Source: Flintibacter muris
Lineage (GTDB): Bacteria > Bacillota > Clostridia > Oscillospirales > Oscillospiraceae
NCBI RefSeq assembly: GCF_943192995.1
Contig: NZ_CALPCP010000002.1
Location: 62,001 to 126,000 of the forward strand
Length of the DNA: 64,000 nt
Reading direction: 5' to 3'
Below, in pieces: positions 24,178 through 32,648 of this stretch. Within the stretch, counting starts at the first letter, position 1, and each line of letters opens with the position of its first letter. Position numbers and translations under genes: made by a program. Under the pieces are notes generated by a model. That model did not search any database and was not told the origin of the DNA. It saw only the letters and a program-made list of their open reading frames with translations.

Positions 24178-26421
24178 ATGGCCAAGAAAAAAACGTCGAA
24201 TGAAACAAAGAACCGCGTCGCCGACTCCAATGTGATGGGCCTGCGGGCGGAGGTGCTGGAGCAGCCCATCACCCAGACGCTGGAAATCAATTACATGCCC
24301 TACGCCATGTCGGTGATTATCTCCCGGGCCATCCCGGAGATCGACGGCTTCAAGCCCTCCCACCGCAAGCTGCTGTACACCATGTACACCATGAAGCTGC
24401 TGGGGGGCGCCCGGACCAAGTCGGCCAACATCGTGGGCCAGACCATGAAGCTCAACCCCCACGGGGACGGCCCCATTTATGACACCATGGTCCGTCTCAG
24501 TCGGGGCTACGGGGCCCTGCTCCACCCCCTGGTGGACTCCAAGGGCAACTTCGGCAAGGTCTACTCCCGGGACATGGCCTGGGCGGCCAGCCGGTATACC
24601 GAGGCCCGTTTAGACGCCATCTGCGCCGAGATCTTCAAGGACATCGACCAGGACACCGTGGACTTTGTGGACAACTACGACGGCAAGCTGAAGGAGCCCA
24701 CCCTGCTGCCCACTACTTTCCCCAACGTGCTGGTGGCGGCCAACAAGGGCATTGCCGTGGGCATGGCCAGCGACCTGTGCGGCTTTAATCTGGGGGAGGT
24801 GTGCGACACCACCATAGCCTTTTTAAAGAACCCGAACCACGATATCATGACCACCCTCAAGGCCCCCGACCTGCCCACCGGCGGCGAGCTGCTCTACGAT
24901 GGCGCCGCCCTGGCGGACATCTACCGCACCGGACGGGGCTCCTTTAAGGTCAGGGCCCGGTGGCGCTATGTAAAGGAAGAAAACCTGATTGAGGTCTACG
25001 AAATTCCCTACTCCACCACCTCCGAGGCCATCATTGACAAGGTGACCGAGCTGCTGAAGGCGGGCAAGCTGAAAGAGATCGCCGACATGCGGGACGAAAC
25101 CGACCTGTCCGGTCTGAAGCTGACCATAGACCTGAAACGGGGAACCGACCCGGAGAAGCTGATGGCCAAGCTTTTCAAGCTCACCCCCCTGCTGGACAGC
25201 CAGTCCTGCAACTTCAACATCCTGATTGCCGGGATGCCCAAGGTACTGGGCGTGCGGGAAATTCTGGAGGAGTGGACCGCCTGGCGGATGGATTCGGTAC
25301 GCCGGCGGGTGTATTTCTCCATGAACAAGAAGAAGGAGAAGCTCCACCTGTTAAAGGGCCTGCGGCGGATCCTGCTGGATATTGACCGGGCCATTCAAAT
25401 CATCCGTGACACCGAGGAGGACACCGAGGTCATCCCCAACCTGATGATCGGCTTTGGTATCGACCAGATCCAGGCGGAGTATGTGGCGGATATCCGGCTG
25501 CGCAACATCAACAAGGAGTATATCCTCAAGCGCACCCAGGAGGTGGACGCCCTCCAGGATGAGATTGCCGATTTGGAGGACATTGTGGGCTCCCCCAAGC
25601 GAATTCGGAAGATCATCATGGATGAGCTGGCCGAGGTGAAGAAAAAATACGCCGTCCCCCGGCGCACCCAGATTGTCTACGATCACATGGACGAGCCGGT
25701 GATGACGGTGGAGGACGAGACCCCGGACTACCCTGTCCACCTGTTCTTCTCCCAGGAGGGCTATCTGAAAAAGATCACCCCTCAGTCCCTGCGCATGGCC
25801 AGTGAACAGAAGTACAAGGAGGGGGACGGCCCCTATCTCCAGTGGGAGGCTAATAATCGGGACGAGCTGCTGGTGTTTACCGACAAGCAGCAGTGCTACA
25901 AGACCCGCCTGTCCGACTTTGACGACACCAAGGCCAGCGTGCTGGGGGACTATCTGCCCTCCAAGCTGGCCATGGACCCGGAGGAAAGGGCCCTGTGGGC
26001 CTGCATCCCCGGGGACTACTCGGGGCATCTGCTGTTCTTCTTTGAAAACGGCAAGGCCGCCCGGGTGGAGCTTGCTGCCTACCAGACCCAGACCAGGCGC
26101 AAAAAGCTCACCGGGGCCTACTCAGACAAGTCACCCCTGGTGGCCGCCTTCCTGCTGCGGGAGGACTTTGAGGCGGCGGTGGTCTCCACCGAGGGCCGGT
26201 GCGTGGTATTCCACACCGCCAGCCTGAACCCCAAGGCCACCCGGAACACCCAGGGAGTCAACGTGATGACGCTGAAACCGAAATACCGCGTGGAGAAGGT
26301 CCTGCCTCTGGACCGCACCCACATCCAAAACGCCGCCCGCTATCGGGCCCGTTCTCTGCCTGTCGCCGGGGCCCTCCTCAAGGAGGAGGACCGGGGAGAG
26401 GAGCAGATGACACTTTTGTAA
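24178..26421 (+). CDS. parC: Type II topoisomerase subunit A (ParC-like)
   Basis: A 747-residue DNA-breaking subunit. The catalytic Tyr is residue 140 in ASRYTEARL, inside the winged-helix domain with its typical IVGQTMKLNPHGDGP, SKGNFGKVYS and LVAANKGIAVGMA motifs. A coiled coil follows (about 390-480), then a beta-pinwheel-like C-terminus (about 500-735). I see no GyrA-box (QRRGGKG-type), which favours topoisomerase IV. It is separated from its B subunit by a 214-base stretch filled by the palindromic repeat, and is followed after 13 bases by yitT. Confidence 0.85.
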   Translation: MAKKKTSNETKNRVADSNVMGLRAEVLEQPITQTLEINYMPYAMSVIISRAIPEIDGFKPSHRKLLYTMYTMKLLGGARTKSANIVGQTMKLNPHGDGPIYDTMVRLSRGYGALLHPLVDSKGNFGKVYSRDMAWAASRYTEARLDAICAEIFKDIDQDTVDFVDNYDGKLKEPTLLPTTFPNVLVAANKGIAVGMASDLCGFNLGEVCDTTIAFLKNPNHDIMTTLKAPDLPTGGELLYDGAALADIYRTGRGSFKVRARWRYVKEENLIEVYEIPYSTTSEAIIDKVTELLKAGKLKEIADMRDETDLSGLKLTIDLKRGTDPEKLMAKLFKLTPLLDSQSCNFNILIAGMPKVLGVREILEEWTAWRMDSVRRRVYFSMNKKKEKLHLLKGLRRILLDIDRAIQIIRDTEEDTEVIPNLMIGFGIDQIQAEYVADIRLRNINKEYILKRTQEVDALQDEIADLEDIVGSPKRIRKIIMDELAEVKKKYAVPRRTQIVYDHMDEPVMTVEDETPDYPVHLFFSQEGYLKKITPQSLRMASEQKYKEGDGPYLQWEANNRDELLVFTDKQQCYKTRLSDFDDTKASVLGDYLPSKLAMDPEERALWACIPGDYSGHLLFFFENGKAARVELAAYQTQTRRKKLTGAYSDKSPLVAAFLLREDFEAAVVSTEGRCVVFHTASLNPKATRNTQGVNVMTLKPKYRVEKVLPLDRTHIQNAARYRARSLPVAGALLKEEDRGEEQMTLL

Positions 26422-26434
26422 TGGGAGGACCCCT

Positions 26435-27307
26435 ATGACCGAATCAAGTTTTGCCCGCATGGCGCGGGACTACCTCTGGATCGCCCTGGGCTCGGTGATC
26501 TACTCTCTCAGCTTCGACTGGTTCTATGTGCCCAACCAGATTGGCTTTGGCGGGCTCACCGCCCTGGGCATGATTCTCAACCACTTTGTCCCCGCTGTCC
26601 CTATCGGCACGGTGGTGCTGGTGCTCAACATCCCCCTCTTTCTCCTGGGCTGGAAGTTTTTGGGAGGACACACCCTGGTGTCCTCCCTCTTCGCCATGAC
26701 GGCCACCTCAGTTCTGGTGGACCTGATCGCCGCCGCGTACACCTTCCCGCCTATGGACCCCATGCTGGCCTCCATCTTCGGCGGGGTGATGCTGGGCGTA
26801 TCTCTGGGGATGATCTTCTCCAAGGGGGCTACCACCGGGGGCACCGACCTGACCGCCCGGCTGCTGAAGATCCCCTTCGCCTGGCTGCCGGTGGGCAAGC
26901 TGCTGCTGGCGGTGGACCTGATTATGCTGCTGGCGGTCTCTATCGCCTTCCGGAGCATGAACAGCGCTCTGTACGGCATGATTTCCCTGTACATCTCCAC
27001 CGTGGTGATGGACGGCGTGCTCTACGGTCTGGACCAGTCCAAGGTGGCCTATATTGTCACCTCCAACCCCAGACCCATCACCGAGGAGATTGACCGTCAG
27101 CTGGACCGGGGAGTGACCTACCTCCACGGGGAGGGCAGCTTTTCCGGAGAACAGAAGCTGGTGCTGATGTGCGCCTTTAAGCAGAAGCAGATTGTCCCCT
27201 TGAAGGCACTGGTCCATGAGCTGGACCCCGGCGCCTTCCTCATAGTCTGTGACGCCCACGAGGTGCTGGGCCAGGGCTTTCGGCGGTATCAGAAGAACGA
27301 CCTGTAG
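26435..27307 (+). CDS. YitT-family membrane protein
   Basis: A 290-residue protein with five or six hydrophobic helices in the first 210 residues (ALGSVIYSLSFDWFYVPNQI; GGVMLGVSLGMIFSKGATTGG; ISLYISTVVMDGVLYG). A cytoplasmic DUF2179-like domain follows (about 215-285; ITEEIDRQLDRGVTYLHGEG). The family is widespread in Firmicutes, and its transport substrate is not established. It is just 13 bases after the topoisomerase A gene and has a GGAGG just before the ATG, so it probably shares that transcript. Confidence 0.85.
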   Translation: MTESSFARMARDYLWIALGSVIYSLSFDWFYVPNQIGFGGLTALGMILNHFVPAVPIGTVVLVLNIPLFLLGWKFLGGHTLVSSLFAMTATSVLVDLIAAAYTFPPMDPMLASIFGGVMLGVSLGMIFSKGATTGGTDLTARLLKIPFAWLPVGKLLLAVDLIMLLAVSIAFRSMNSALYGMISLYISTVVMDGVLYGLDQSKVAYIVTSNPRPITEEIDRQLDRGVTYLHGEGSFSGEQKLVLMCAFKQKQIVPLKALVHELDPGAFLIVCDAHEVLGQGFRRYQKNDL

Positions 27308-27368
27308 GGGCCGCCCCCTGGGCGGCCCGTTGTATAGGGCAGAGGGGCGGCAAAGGTGCCGGCCCCTA
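27303..27368. repeat. Palindromic intergenic repeat of the TAGGGGC type
   Basis: GTAGGGGCCG at the left end and CGGCCCCTAC at the right end enclose inner hairpins (GGGCGGCC-like). Related sequences occur at 38625-38706 and 52079-52152. It lies between yitT and the LUD gene. Confidence 0.75.
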
Positions 27369-27390
27369 CAAAGATAAAGGAGTGTTTACC

Positions 27391-27981
27391 ATGACAGACT
27401 GGACCAAGCTGACGAAAAATCTGGAGGATCGGGGCTTTACCCCTAAGGTCTTTGCCACCGCGGCGGAGGCGGCGGACTACCTGGACCGGGAGATTGACGG
27501 CGTAAGCGTAAGCTTTGGCGGCTCTATGACGGTGCAGGAGATGGGCCTGTACCCCCGGCTGGCCGCCCACAACAACGCCCTCTGGCACTGGAACAAGGAT
27601 GCTCTGGCGGAGGCCGCCACTACCGATGTGTACATCTGCTCCGTCAACGGACTGGCCGAGACCGGCGAGGTTATCAACATTGACGGCGTGGGCAACCGGG
27701 TTGCCTCTACCATCTTCGGCCACAAAAAGGTCTATTTTGTGGTGGGCAGAAACAAAATCGCTCCCGACTACGACCAGGCCCTCTGGCGGGCCCGGAATAT
27801 TGCCGCCCCAAAAAACTGCCAGCGCCTGGGGTTGAAAACCCCCTGCGCCGTCAAGGCGGACAAGTGCTACAACTGCTCCAGCCCGGAGCGCAGCTGCCGG
27901 GCCTTGGTGGTGCTGTGGGAGAAGCCCCGGAATGTGGAAACCATGGAAGTGATCCTCATTGATGAGGAGCTGGGGTATTAA
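27391..27981 (+). CDS. LUD-domain protein (LutC/DUF162-like)
   Basis: A 196-residue protein of the lactate-utilization LUD fold: ...VSVSFGGSMTVQEMGL, then TDVYICSVNGLAETGEVINI, and a C-terminal CYNCSSPERSC motif. In LutC-type proteins the last domain supports ferredoxin-like electron transfer to lactate. Here the Cys pattern is a simple CxxC...C group and the LutA/LutB partners are absent, so the electron donor is unknown. The ATG at 27391 has AAAGGAG before it. It follows yitT with only the palindromic repeat between. Confidence 0.78.
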   Translation: MTDWTKLTKNLEDRGFTPKVFATAAEAADYLDREIDGVSVSFGGSMTVQEMGLYPRLAAHNNALWHWNKDALAEAATTDVYICSVNGLAETGEVINIDGVGNRVASTIFGHKKVYFVVGRNKIAPDYDQALWRARNIAAPKNCQRLGLKTPCAVKADKCYNCSSPERSCRALVVLWEKPRNVETMEVILIDEELGY

Positions 27982-27985
27982 GCCG

Positions 27986-29089
27986 GTGAGAATCCGTCTG
28001 CTGGCGGGCGCTCTCGCCCTCTCCCTGCTGCTGACAGGCTGCTCCGCCCTGCTGGAGCGGGACTACTCCTCCGTTACCCCCCACAACGCCGCCCCCGCCA
28101 CCGAGGGGGACCCCTCCATTCTCCGGGCGGACAGCTATCAGGAGTTGGTCAACGCCCTGATCTATTTTGTCACCGGCGGGATGGAGGAGGGCACTGTCCG
28201 CCTGTATACCAGTACGGAGAATGTGGAAACCTTTCTGGCGGACGCCTGCCTGGAGGTGGTTCAGGAGGACCCCCTGGGGGCCTACTGTGTGGAGTTTATC
28301 AAGTACACAGTGGATCCGGTGGTCATGTATTCCGAGGCCGACCTCCAGATCACCTACCGCCGCACCCGGGAGCAGGTGGCCTCTATCGTCCAGGCCACCG
28401 GTGTCACCGCCATCCGCAGTGAGCTGAAAACAGCCCTCACCTCTTTTGCTCCGGAGCGGGTGCTGCGCATCAGCTACTTTGAGGAGGACGAGGCCTTCAT
28501 CCAGGACCTGGCCCGTCAGGCTTACTACGACGTGCCCGCCTGCGCCTTGGGAATGCCGGAGATCTCCGTATCCATCTACCCCAACAGCGGCAGGCAGAGG
28601 ATTGTGGAGATACTGCTGAGCTATCCCCTGGAGCGCGACCAGCTGGAATCCCGCCGGAGCGAGCTGGCCGGACAGCTGCGGCTGCTGGCCCAGGACCTCA
28701 CCGAGGACGGCCAGCCCATCCACATTTTGGAGGCCGCCGGCGCTCTTTTTAAGAAGGGAAGCTTTGACCCTGAGGGGGGTGCCACCCCTTACGAGTTCTT
28801 CAACTCCGGTTCGGCCAACAGCGAGGGACTGTCGCTGGCCTTTGCCGCCCTGTGCCAGGAGCTGGAACTGCCCTGCCAGGTGGCTCAGGGTACCCTTGAC
28901 GGCCAGCCCCATTTTTGGAACGTGGTCCAGACAGAGGACGGCTGGCGCCATCTGGATTTGTCCGCCCCGGAGGAGGAGGGCGAGGAGGGGGAGGAGAATG
29001 AGGACACCCCCTTCCACACGGACAGCGCGCTCCAGACCCTGGGCTACCTCTGGGAGGAGGACTCCGTTCCCCTGTGTACCGAAAACTGA
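27986..29089 (+). CDS. Lipoprotein with a transglutaminase-like domain lacking the Cys
   Basis: A 367-residue lipoprotein. A signal peptide ends in the lipobox LLTGC, so the mature protein starts at Cys21 or so. Residues about 60-200 form an alpha/beta segment of unknown type. A C-terminal transglutaminase-like core is seen in NSEGLSLAFAALCQELELPC, HFWNVVQ and WRHLDLSAP. The catalytic Cys expected at the head of the core helix is replaced (NSEGL), while the His and Asp are kept, so it is probably not an active transglutaminase. An acidic EEGEEGEE stretch precedes the C-terminus. Start: GTG at 27986, or ATG at 27959 overlapping the LUD gene. Confidence 0.72.
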   Translation: MRIRLLAGALALSLLLTGCSALLERDYSSVTPHNAAPATEGDPSILRADSYQELVNALIYFVTGGMEEGTVRLYTSTENVETFLADACLEVVQEDPLGAYCVEFIKYTVDPVVMYSEADLQITYRRTREQVASIVQATGVTAIRSELKTALTSFAPERVLRISYFEEDEAFIQDLARQAYYDVPACALGMPEISVSIYPNSGRQRIVEILLSYPLERDQLESRRSELAGQLRLLAQDLTEDGQPIHILEAAGALFKKGSFDPEGGATPYEFFNSGSANSEGLSLAFAALCQELELPCQVAQGTLDGQPHFWNVVQTEDGWRHLDLSAPEEEGEEGEENEDTPFHTDSALQTLGYLWEEDSVPLCTEN

Positions 29090-29143
29090 CCCAATATCTG
29101 GGGGCTCTTACTGTGCCAAATTCTTACTGTTGTGTTACAGCCC

Positions 29144-29172
29144 TTGTCAAACCAGGAAAAATTAAGTATAAT
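29144..29172 (+). promoter_or_regulatory. Promoter of the SLH protein gene
   Basis: TTGTCA and a perfect TATAAT are 17 bases apart (29144-29149, 29167-29172). The transcript would begin near 29179 and reach the AAAGGAG before the ATG at 29236. Confidence 0.8.
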
Positions 29173-29235
29173 ACCCTCACCGCAGATTCTGTTTGAAGCG
29201 TATCCAACCGCAAGCACCCCAGAAAGGAGCCCCCT

Positions 29236-30402
29236 ATGAAAGCATTTAAACGGTGGATTGCCGCCGCAATGGCCTGTGTGCTGGCCGTATCCCTCTCGCT
29301 GCCCTCCGGGCTGGCCGTCTCCCCGGAGGAGCCCTTTGCCGACTTCCGTATTGACGCCTTTCAGATGGACACCTTGGACCGGGACATTACCGTCAGGGCC
29401 TACCGGCAGGACGGGGACTATGTTGGGGAGGAGTACACCTGCAAGATCAACCGGGTGACCGGGGATGCCACGTTCTACATCCAGCCTCAGGCCGACGGCG
29501 TCTGGGTGACCCTGGACTATCTCACCGATCTGGACGGCGACGGTATTCTGGAACTGGGCGGGCTCCCGGAGGGCAGTGAAAGCCCGGCCTGGGACTCCCT
29601 GACCGTCCAAGGGGCTCTGGCCTTGGGCGGAAACGAGGCCCTCACGGCAGGACAGCCCTATATTTTGTCCGCCGAGACACTGGCCGGGCGTTTTCAGGAG
29701 ACGGAGGAATCCCGGGCCCAAGAGGAGGAGTGGGACAGCTATACCCGCACCCTGCCCCTGTGCCGCGTGACCATCAGCCGCGCCGACCCCGACGACGGGC
29801 AGGTCTATGAACAGCTGTACTATTTGGAAATCCATGGCAGCATTCTGCTCCCCTTTGATATCTCCCCCGACCAGTGGTACTACAGCGCGGTGGAATACAG
29901 CCTGATACAGGGGTACTTCTCCGGCATAGAGGACGGCCGCTTCGGCCCTGACGAACTGTTGAACCGGGCCCAGCTGGCCCAGGTGTTGTGGACAATGGGT
30001 GGCTGTCTGGAGGCGGTGGAGGCCCGCTTCTCCGACGTGGCCTTTGATGACTGGTTCTGCCAGGCGGTATCCTGGTGCCAGCAGGAGGGACTGATCTCCG
30101 GCTATGCAGGTGGGAATTTTGACCCTTACGCCCCCCTGACCCGGGAACAGCTGGCCTCCATTCTCCACCGCTATGCCCAATACACCGGGGCCAGCATGCG
30201 CAGCGGCGCCGACCTGTCCCAGTATGACGATCAGGAGGAAATTTCCTCCTGGGCCTACAGCAGTATGCAGTGGGCGGTCACCAACCGCCTGCTCACCGCT
30301 GACGGCGGGGCCCTGCGCCCCCTCGGCCCCGTGACCCGCGCCGAGCTGGCCGCAGCGCTGTACGCCTACGACATCAATTTAAAGAACCGTAATGTGTGGT
30401 AA
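29236..30402 (+). CDS. SLH-domain secreted protein
   Basis: A 388-residue protein. A signal peptide is followed by an N-terminal beta-rich region of unknown type (about 30-200), then three SLH motifs to the C-terminus: SPDQWYYSAVEYSLIQGYFS with GRFGPDELLNRAQLAQVL; FDDWFCQAVSWCQQEGLISG with TREQLASILHRYA; SSWAYSSMQWAVTNRLL with VTRAELAAALYAY. Through them it should attach to the cell wall polymer. It is the second SLH protein of the window and much shorter than the giant one. Confidence 0.88.
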   Translation: MKAFKRWIAAAMACVLAVSLSLPSGLAVSPEEPFADFRIDAFQMDTLDRDITVRAYRQDGDYVGEEYTCKINRVTGDATFYIQPQADGVWVTLDYLTDLDGDGILELGGLPEGSESPAWDSLTVQGALALGGNEALTAGQPYILSAETLAGRFQETEESRAQEEEWDSYTRTLPLCRVTISRADPDDGQVYEQLYYLEIHGSILLPFDISPDQWYYSAVEYSLIQGYFSGIEDGRFGPDELLNRAQLAQVLWTMGGCLEAVEARFSDVAFDDWFCQAVSWCQQEGLISGYAGGNFDPYAPLTREQLASILHRYAQYTGASMRSGADLSQYDDQEEISSWAYSSMQWAVTNRLLTADGGALRPLGPVTRAELAAALYAYDINLKNRNVW

Positions 30403-30409
30403 AGGCTGA

Positions 30410-30440
30410 GCGCCTGGCGGATTTCCGCCAGGCGCTTTTT
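30410..30440 (+). terminator. Terminator after the SLH gene
   Basis: GCGCCTGGCGGA and TCCGCCAGGCGC form a 12-bp stem with a 2-base loop, followed by five T. A textbook intrinsic terminator. Confidence 0.92.
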
Positions 30441-30516
30441 CTCGGTTTAATGACTGGAATATTTGTCCAAACTATCCATAGAATATATCAGCCGCGAATC
30501 TGAGAAAGGAGCATAC

Positions 30517-30759
30517 ATGATGCCTCAATCCGTAAAGAAAGCCTCTCCCCGCCGGGGCGACCCCGCCCAGGAGGAGGCCCGCCGGGAGCTGCTCCAGTCC
30601 CTGGCCCACACCCGCACCCTGATTAATCAGGCCTACGGCGGCTTCAACAATGCCAGTGACAGCGACCTGATTGAGTCCTATGTCTTTGAAATCAACTCCC
30701 TCCAGGCCCGATACAACTATCTGCTGCGCAGGGTCAAGGAGCTGGAGGGCGCCACATGA
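30517..30759 (+). CDS. DUF2508 / YaaL-type protein
   Basis: An 80-residue, soluble, helical protein (RRELLQSLAHTRTLINQAY; SDSDLIESYVFEINSLQARY). This is the DUF2508 family, usually found next to bofA in Clostridia and Bacilli; a role around sporulation is suspected but not known. The ATG at 30517 has AAAGGAG upstream. The stop overlaps the bofA start by four bases, so translation is coupled. Confidence 0.85.
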   Translation: MMPQSVKKASPRRGDPAQEEARRELLQSLAHTRTLINQAYGGFNNASDSDLIESYVFEINSLQARYNYLLRRVKELEGAT

Positions 30760-31022
30760 CTTCCCTGCCCGGATACATGGCCTGGTGCTTGGCCGGCCTG
30801 GTGCTGTGCGCCGCCCTTCTTCTGCTGAGAAGGCCTGCCGCCCGGCTGCTCCGGCTGGCTCTGCGCTCTTCAATCGGCCTGGCCGCGCTGGCCCTCTTTG
30901 CCCAGGTCAGCCACCTGATCGGCGTCAGCCTGGGGGTCAACCTGGTCAATGCTCTGGTCCTGGGGGTACTGGGCGCCCCCGGCTTTGGGCTGCTGCTCAT
31001 ACTCCAGTGGGCACTGCGGTAA
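30756..31022 (+). CDS. bofA: BofA-family pro-sigma-K processing inhibitor
   Basis: An 88-residue membrane protein with two or three hydrophobic helices (LAGLVLCAALLLLRRPAARL; GVNLVNALVLGVLGAPGFGL). BofA holds the SpoIVFB protease inactive in the outer forespore membrane in Bacillus, delaying pro-sigma-K processing. Clostridia often keep BofA-like proteins even when sigma-K is regulated differently. It is coupled to DUF2508. The presence of the pair suggests a spore-forming ancestry. Confidence 0.85.
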   Translation: MTSLPGYMAWCLAGLVLCAALLLLRRPAARLLRLALRSSIGLAALALFAQVSHLIGVSLGVNLVNALVLGVLGAPGFGLLLILQWALR

Positions 31023-31183
31023 GTCCGGTGGGCCGCCCGCAGAAGTAAATGGGCCTGCCAGTGATAGACGGACAGCCCAAGGCGGCCCTGCATGTGGCAC
31101 AAAGCTGATGATTACTATAGTTTGGATGGAATTTCTTTTAAAATTTCCTCTCAGGAAAAGCAAACAAAACAGGCGATATAATG

Positions 31184-31222
31184 AAAGCAGGAGAATATGC
31201 TTTGGCATATATCCTGCTTTTT
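31184..31222 (+). terminator. Long hairpin with T-run
   Basis: AAAGCAGGA pairs with TCCTGCTTT and, inside it, ATATGC with GCATAT, followed by TT-GA. It stands only a few bases after a TATAAT, so it could form a very short transcript or terminate the bofA mRNA. Confidence 0.7.
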
Positions 31223-31303
31223 GATATGGTTTTTGTGTAATTTGGGGTGTTCTTTGCAAGATTGCCAGTTTTCCGCAAAAATCAAAAAGTTGTTTTGGGC
31301 ATA

Positions 31304-31332
31304 TTGACTTTTTCTCCCTGAAGTTTTACAAT
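31304..31332 (+). promoter_or_regulatory. Promoter of the iron-type ABC importer
   Basis: TTGACT and TACAAT with a 17-base spacer. The start of transcription should be near 31339, and the first gene starts at 31400. Confidence 0.82.
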
Positions 31333-31399
31333 AAGAAAGTCCTACAGGTGCAGGCGGCAGCCTGCGCTGGGGACGAAATCAGAAATGGAGGAATGAAAC

Positions 31400-32572
31400 G
31401 TGAAGAAGCTTTTATCTATGCTGCTGGCCTCTGCCATGGTCCTGTCTCTGGCCGCCTGCGGCGGAGGCGGAGGCGGAGGCGCCGCTTCCAGCAAGCCTGC
31501 CGCCAGCAACCCGGCTGCCAGCAATCCCGCTGCCAGCACCCCCGCCGGCGATCCTATGGCCGACCTGATCGCCGCCGCCCAGGCTGAGGGCGAGCTGGTA
31601 GTCTACGGCTCCTGCGAGGAGGAGTATCTGTCCGCCGCCTGCGCCAAGTTTGAGGAGCTCTACGGCATCAAGACCACCTTCCAGCGCCTGTCCACCGGCG
31701 AGGTCCAGGCCAAGATCGAGGAGGAGAACGGCAATCCCTCCGCCGACGTCTGGTTCGGCGGAACCACCGATCCCTACAACGTGGTAGCCGCCGAGGGTCT
31801 GCTGGAGGCCTATGACGCTCAGAACGCCGTCCACATCACCAAGGACGTGTACAAGCACTCTGACAATATGTGGTATGGCATCTATACCGGCATCCTGGGC
31901 TTTATGGTCAACAAGGACGAGCTGGACCGCATGGGTCTGGACGCCCCCCAGGACTGGCCCGACCTGCTGGACTCCAAGTATCAGGGCCTGATCTGGCTGT
32001 CCAACTACAACACCGCCGGCACCGCCAAGCTGGTCATCAACACCATGATTCAAAAGTACGGCCACGACGATGGCATCCAGTACCTGGTAGACCTGGACAA
32101 GAATATCGAGGTGTACACCAAGTCCGGCTCCGGTCCCTCCAAGAACGTGGGCACCGGTGAGTGCATTATCGGCATCGGCTTCCTGCATGACGGCATCACC
32201 CAGATTCTGGACAACGGCTATGGGAACATTGAGCTGATTATCCCCTCCAGCGGCACCACCTGTGAGATCGGTGCCACCGCCATCTTCAAGGGCGCCAAGC
32301 ACCCCAACGCCGCCAAGCTGTGGATTGAGTACGCTCTTTCCCCCGACTGTGTGAACCAGGCGGATGAGTTCGGCTCCTACCAGTTCCTGGTTCTGGATAA
32401 CGCCGAGCAGCCCCAGGCCGCCTACGACTTCGGCCTGGATCCCAACAACGTGATGGACTATGACTTCGACGACGCCACCGCCAACATTGGCACCTATGTG
32501 GAAGAGGTCATGAACGCTCTGGCCACCGCCGGCGCCAACACCGGCGACACCGGCCGTTTCCAGACTGAGTAA
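31400..32572 (+). CDS. Iron-type ABC transporter substrate-binding lipoprotein
   Basis: A 390-residue lipoprotein. The lipobox SLAAC ends the signal peptide, followed by a Gly-run and an Ala/Ser/Asn/Pro-rich tether with repeated PAASN units. The body is a type II periplasmic-binding fold: EGELVVYGSCEEEYLSAACA, ADVWFGGTTDP, then GIYTGILGFMVNKDEL and GIGFLHDGIT. The pattern matches the ferric iron / 2-aminoethylphosphonate / thiamine-related FbpA-like group. Iron is the best guess for the ligand. Downstream the permease and ATPase complete the importer. Confidence 0.85.
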   Translation: MKKLLSMLLASAMVLSLAACGGGGGGGAASSKPAASNPAASNPAASTPAGDPMADLIAAAQAEGELVVYGSCEEEYLSAACAKFEELYGIKTTFQRLSTGEVQAKIEEENGNPSADVWFGGTTDPYNVVAAEGLLEAYDAQNAVHITKDVYKHSDNMWYGIYTGILGFMVNKDELDRMGLDAPQDWPDLLDSKYQGLIWLSNYNTAGTAKLVINTMIQKYGHDDGIQYLVDLDKNIEVYTKSGSGPSKNVGTGECIIGIGFLHDGITQILDNGYGNIELIIPSSGTTCEIGATAIFKGAKHPNAAKLWIEYALSPDCVNQADEFGSYQFLVLDNAEQPQAAYDFGLDPNNVMDYDFDDATANIGTYVEEVMNALATAGANTGDTGRFQTE

Positions 32573-32586
32573 TACACCGCAAAAGC

Positions 32587-32620
32587 GGGGGACGGCGCAT
32601 ACCGCCGTCCCCCTTCTTTT
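32587..32620 (+). terminator. Hairpin between binding protein and permease genes
   Basis: GGGGGACGGC and its complement GCCGTCCCCC flank a 7-base loop, then TTCTTTT. It lies inside the operon, so it probably lets most transcripts end after the binding protein gene, giving an excess of binding protein. Confidence 0.75.
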
Positions 32621-32648
32621 ATATCTGAAACAAAAGGAGGGCTTCTCC

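Larger units (their letters stand above)
31023..31399. other. 377-base gene-free stretch with hairpin and promoter
   Basis: There is no gene. A short -10-like TATAAT (31177-31182) is followed within 40 bases by a long hairpin, listed separately, with a T-run. At 31304-31332 the ABC-importer promoter begins. An inverted repeat TTTCCTCTCAGGAAA also lies near 31145. The stretch may hold a small RNA or the end of the bofA transcript. Confidence 0.5.
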
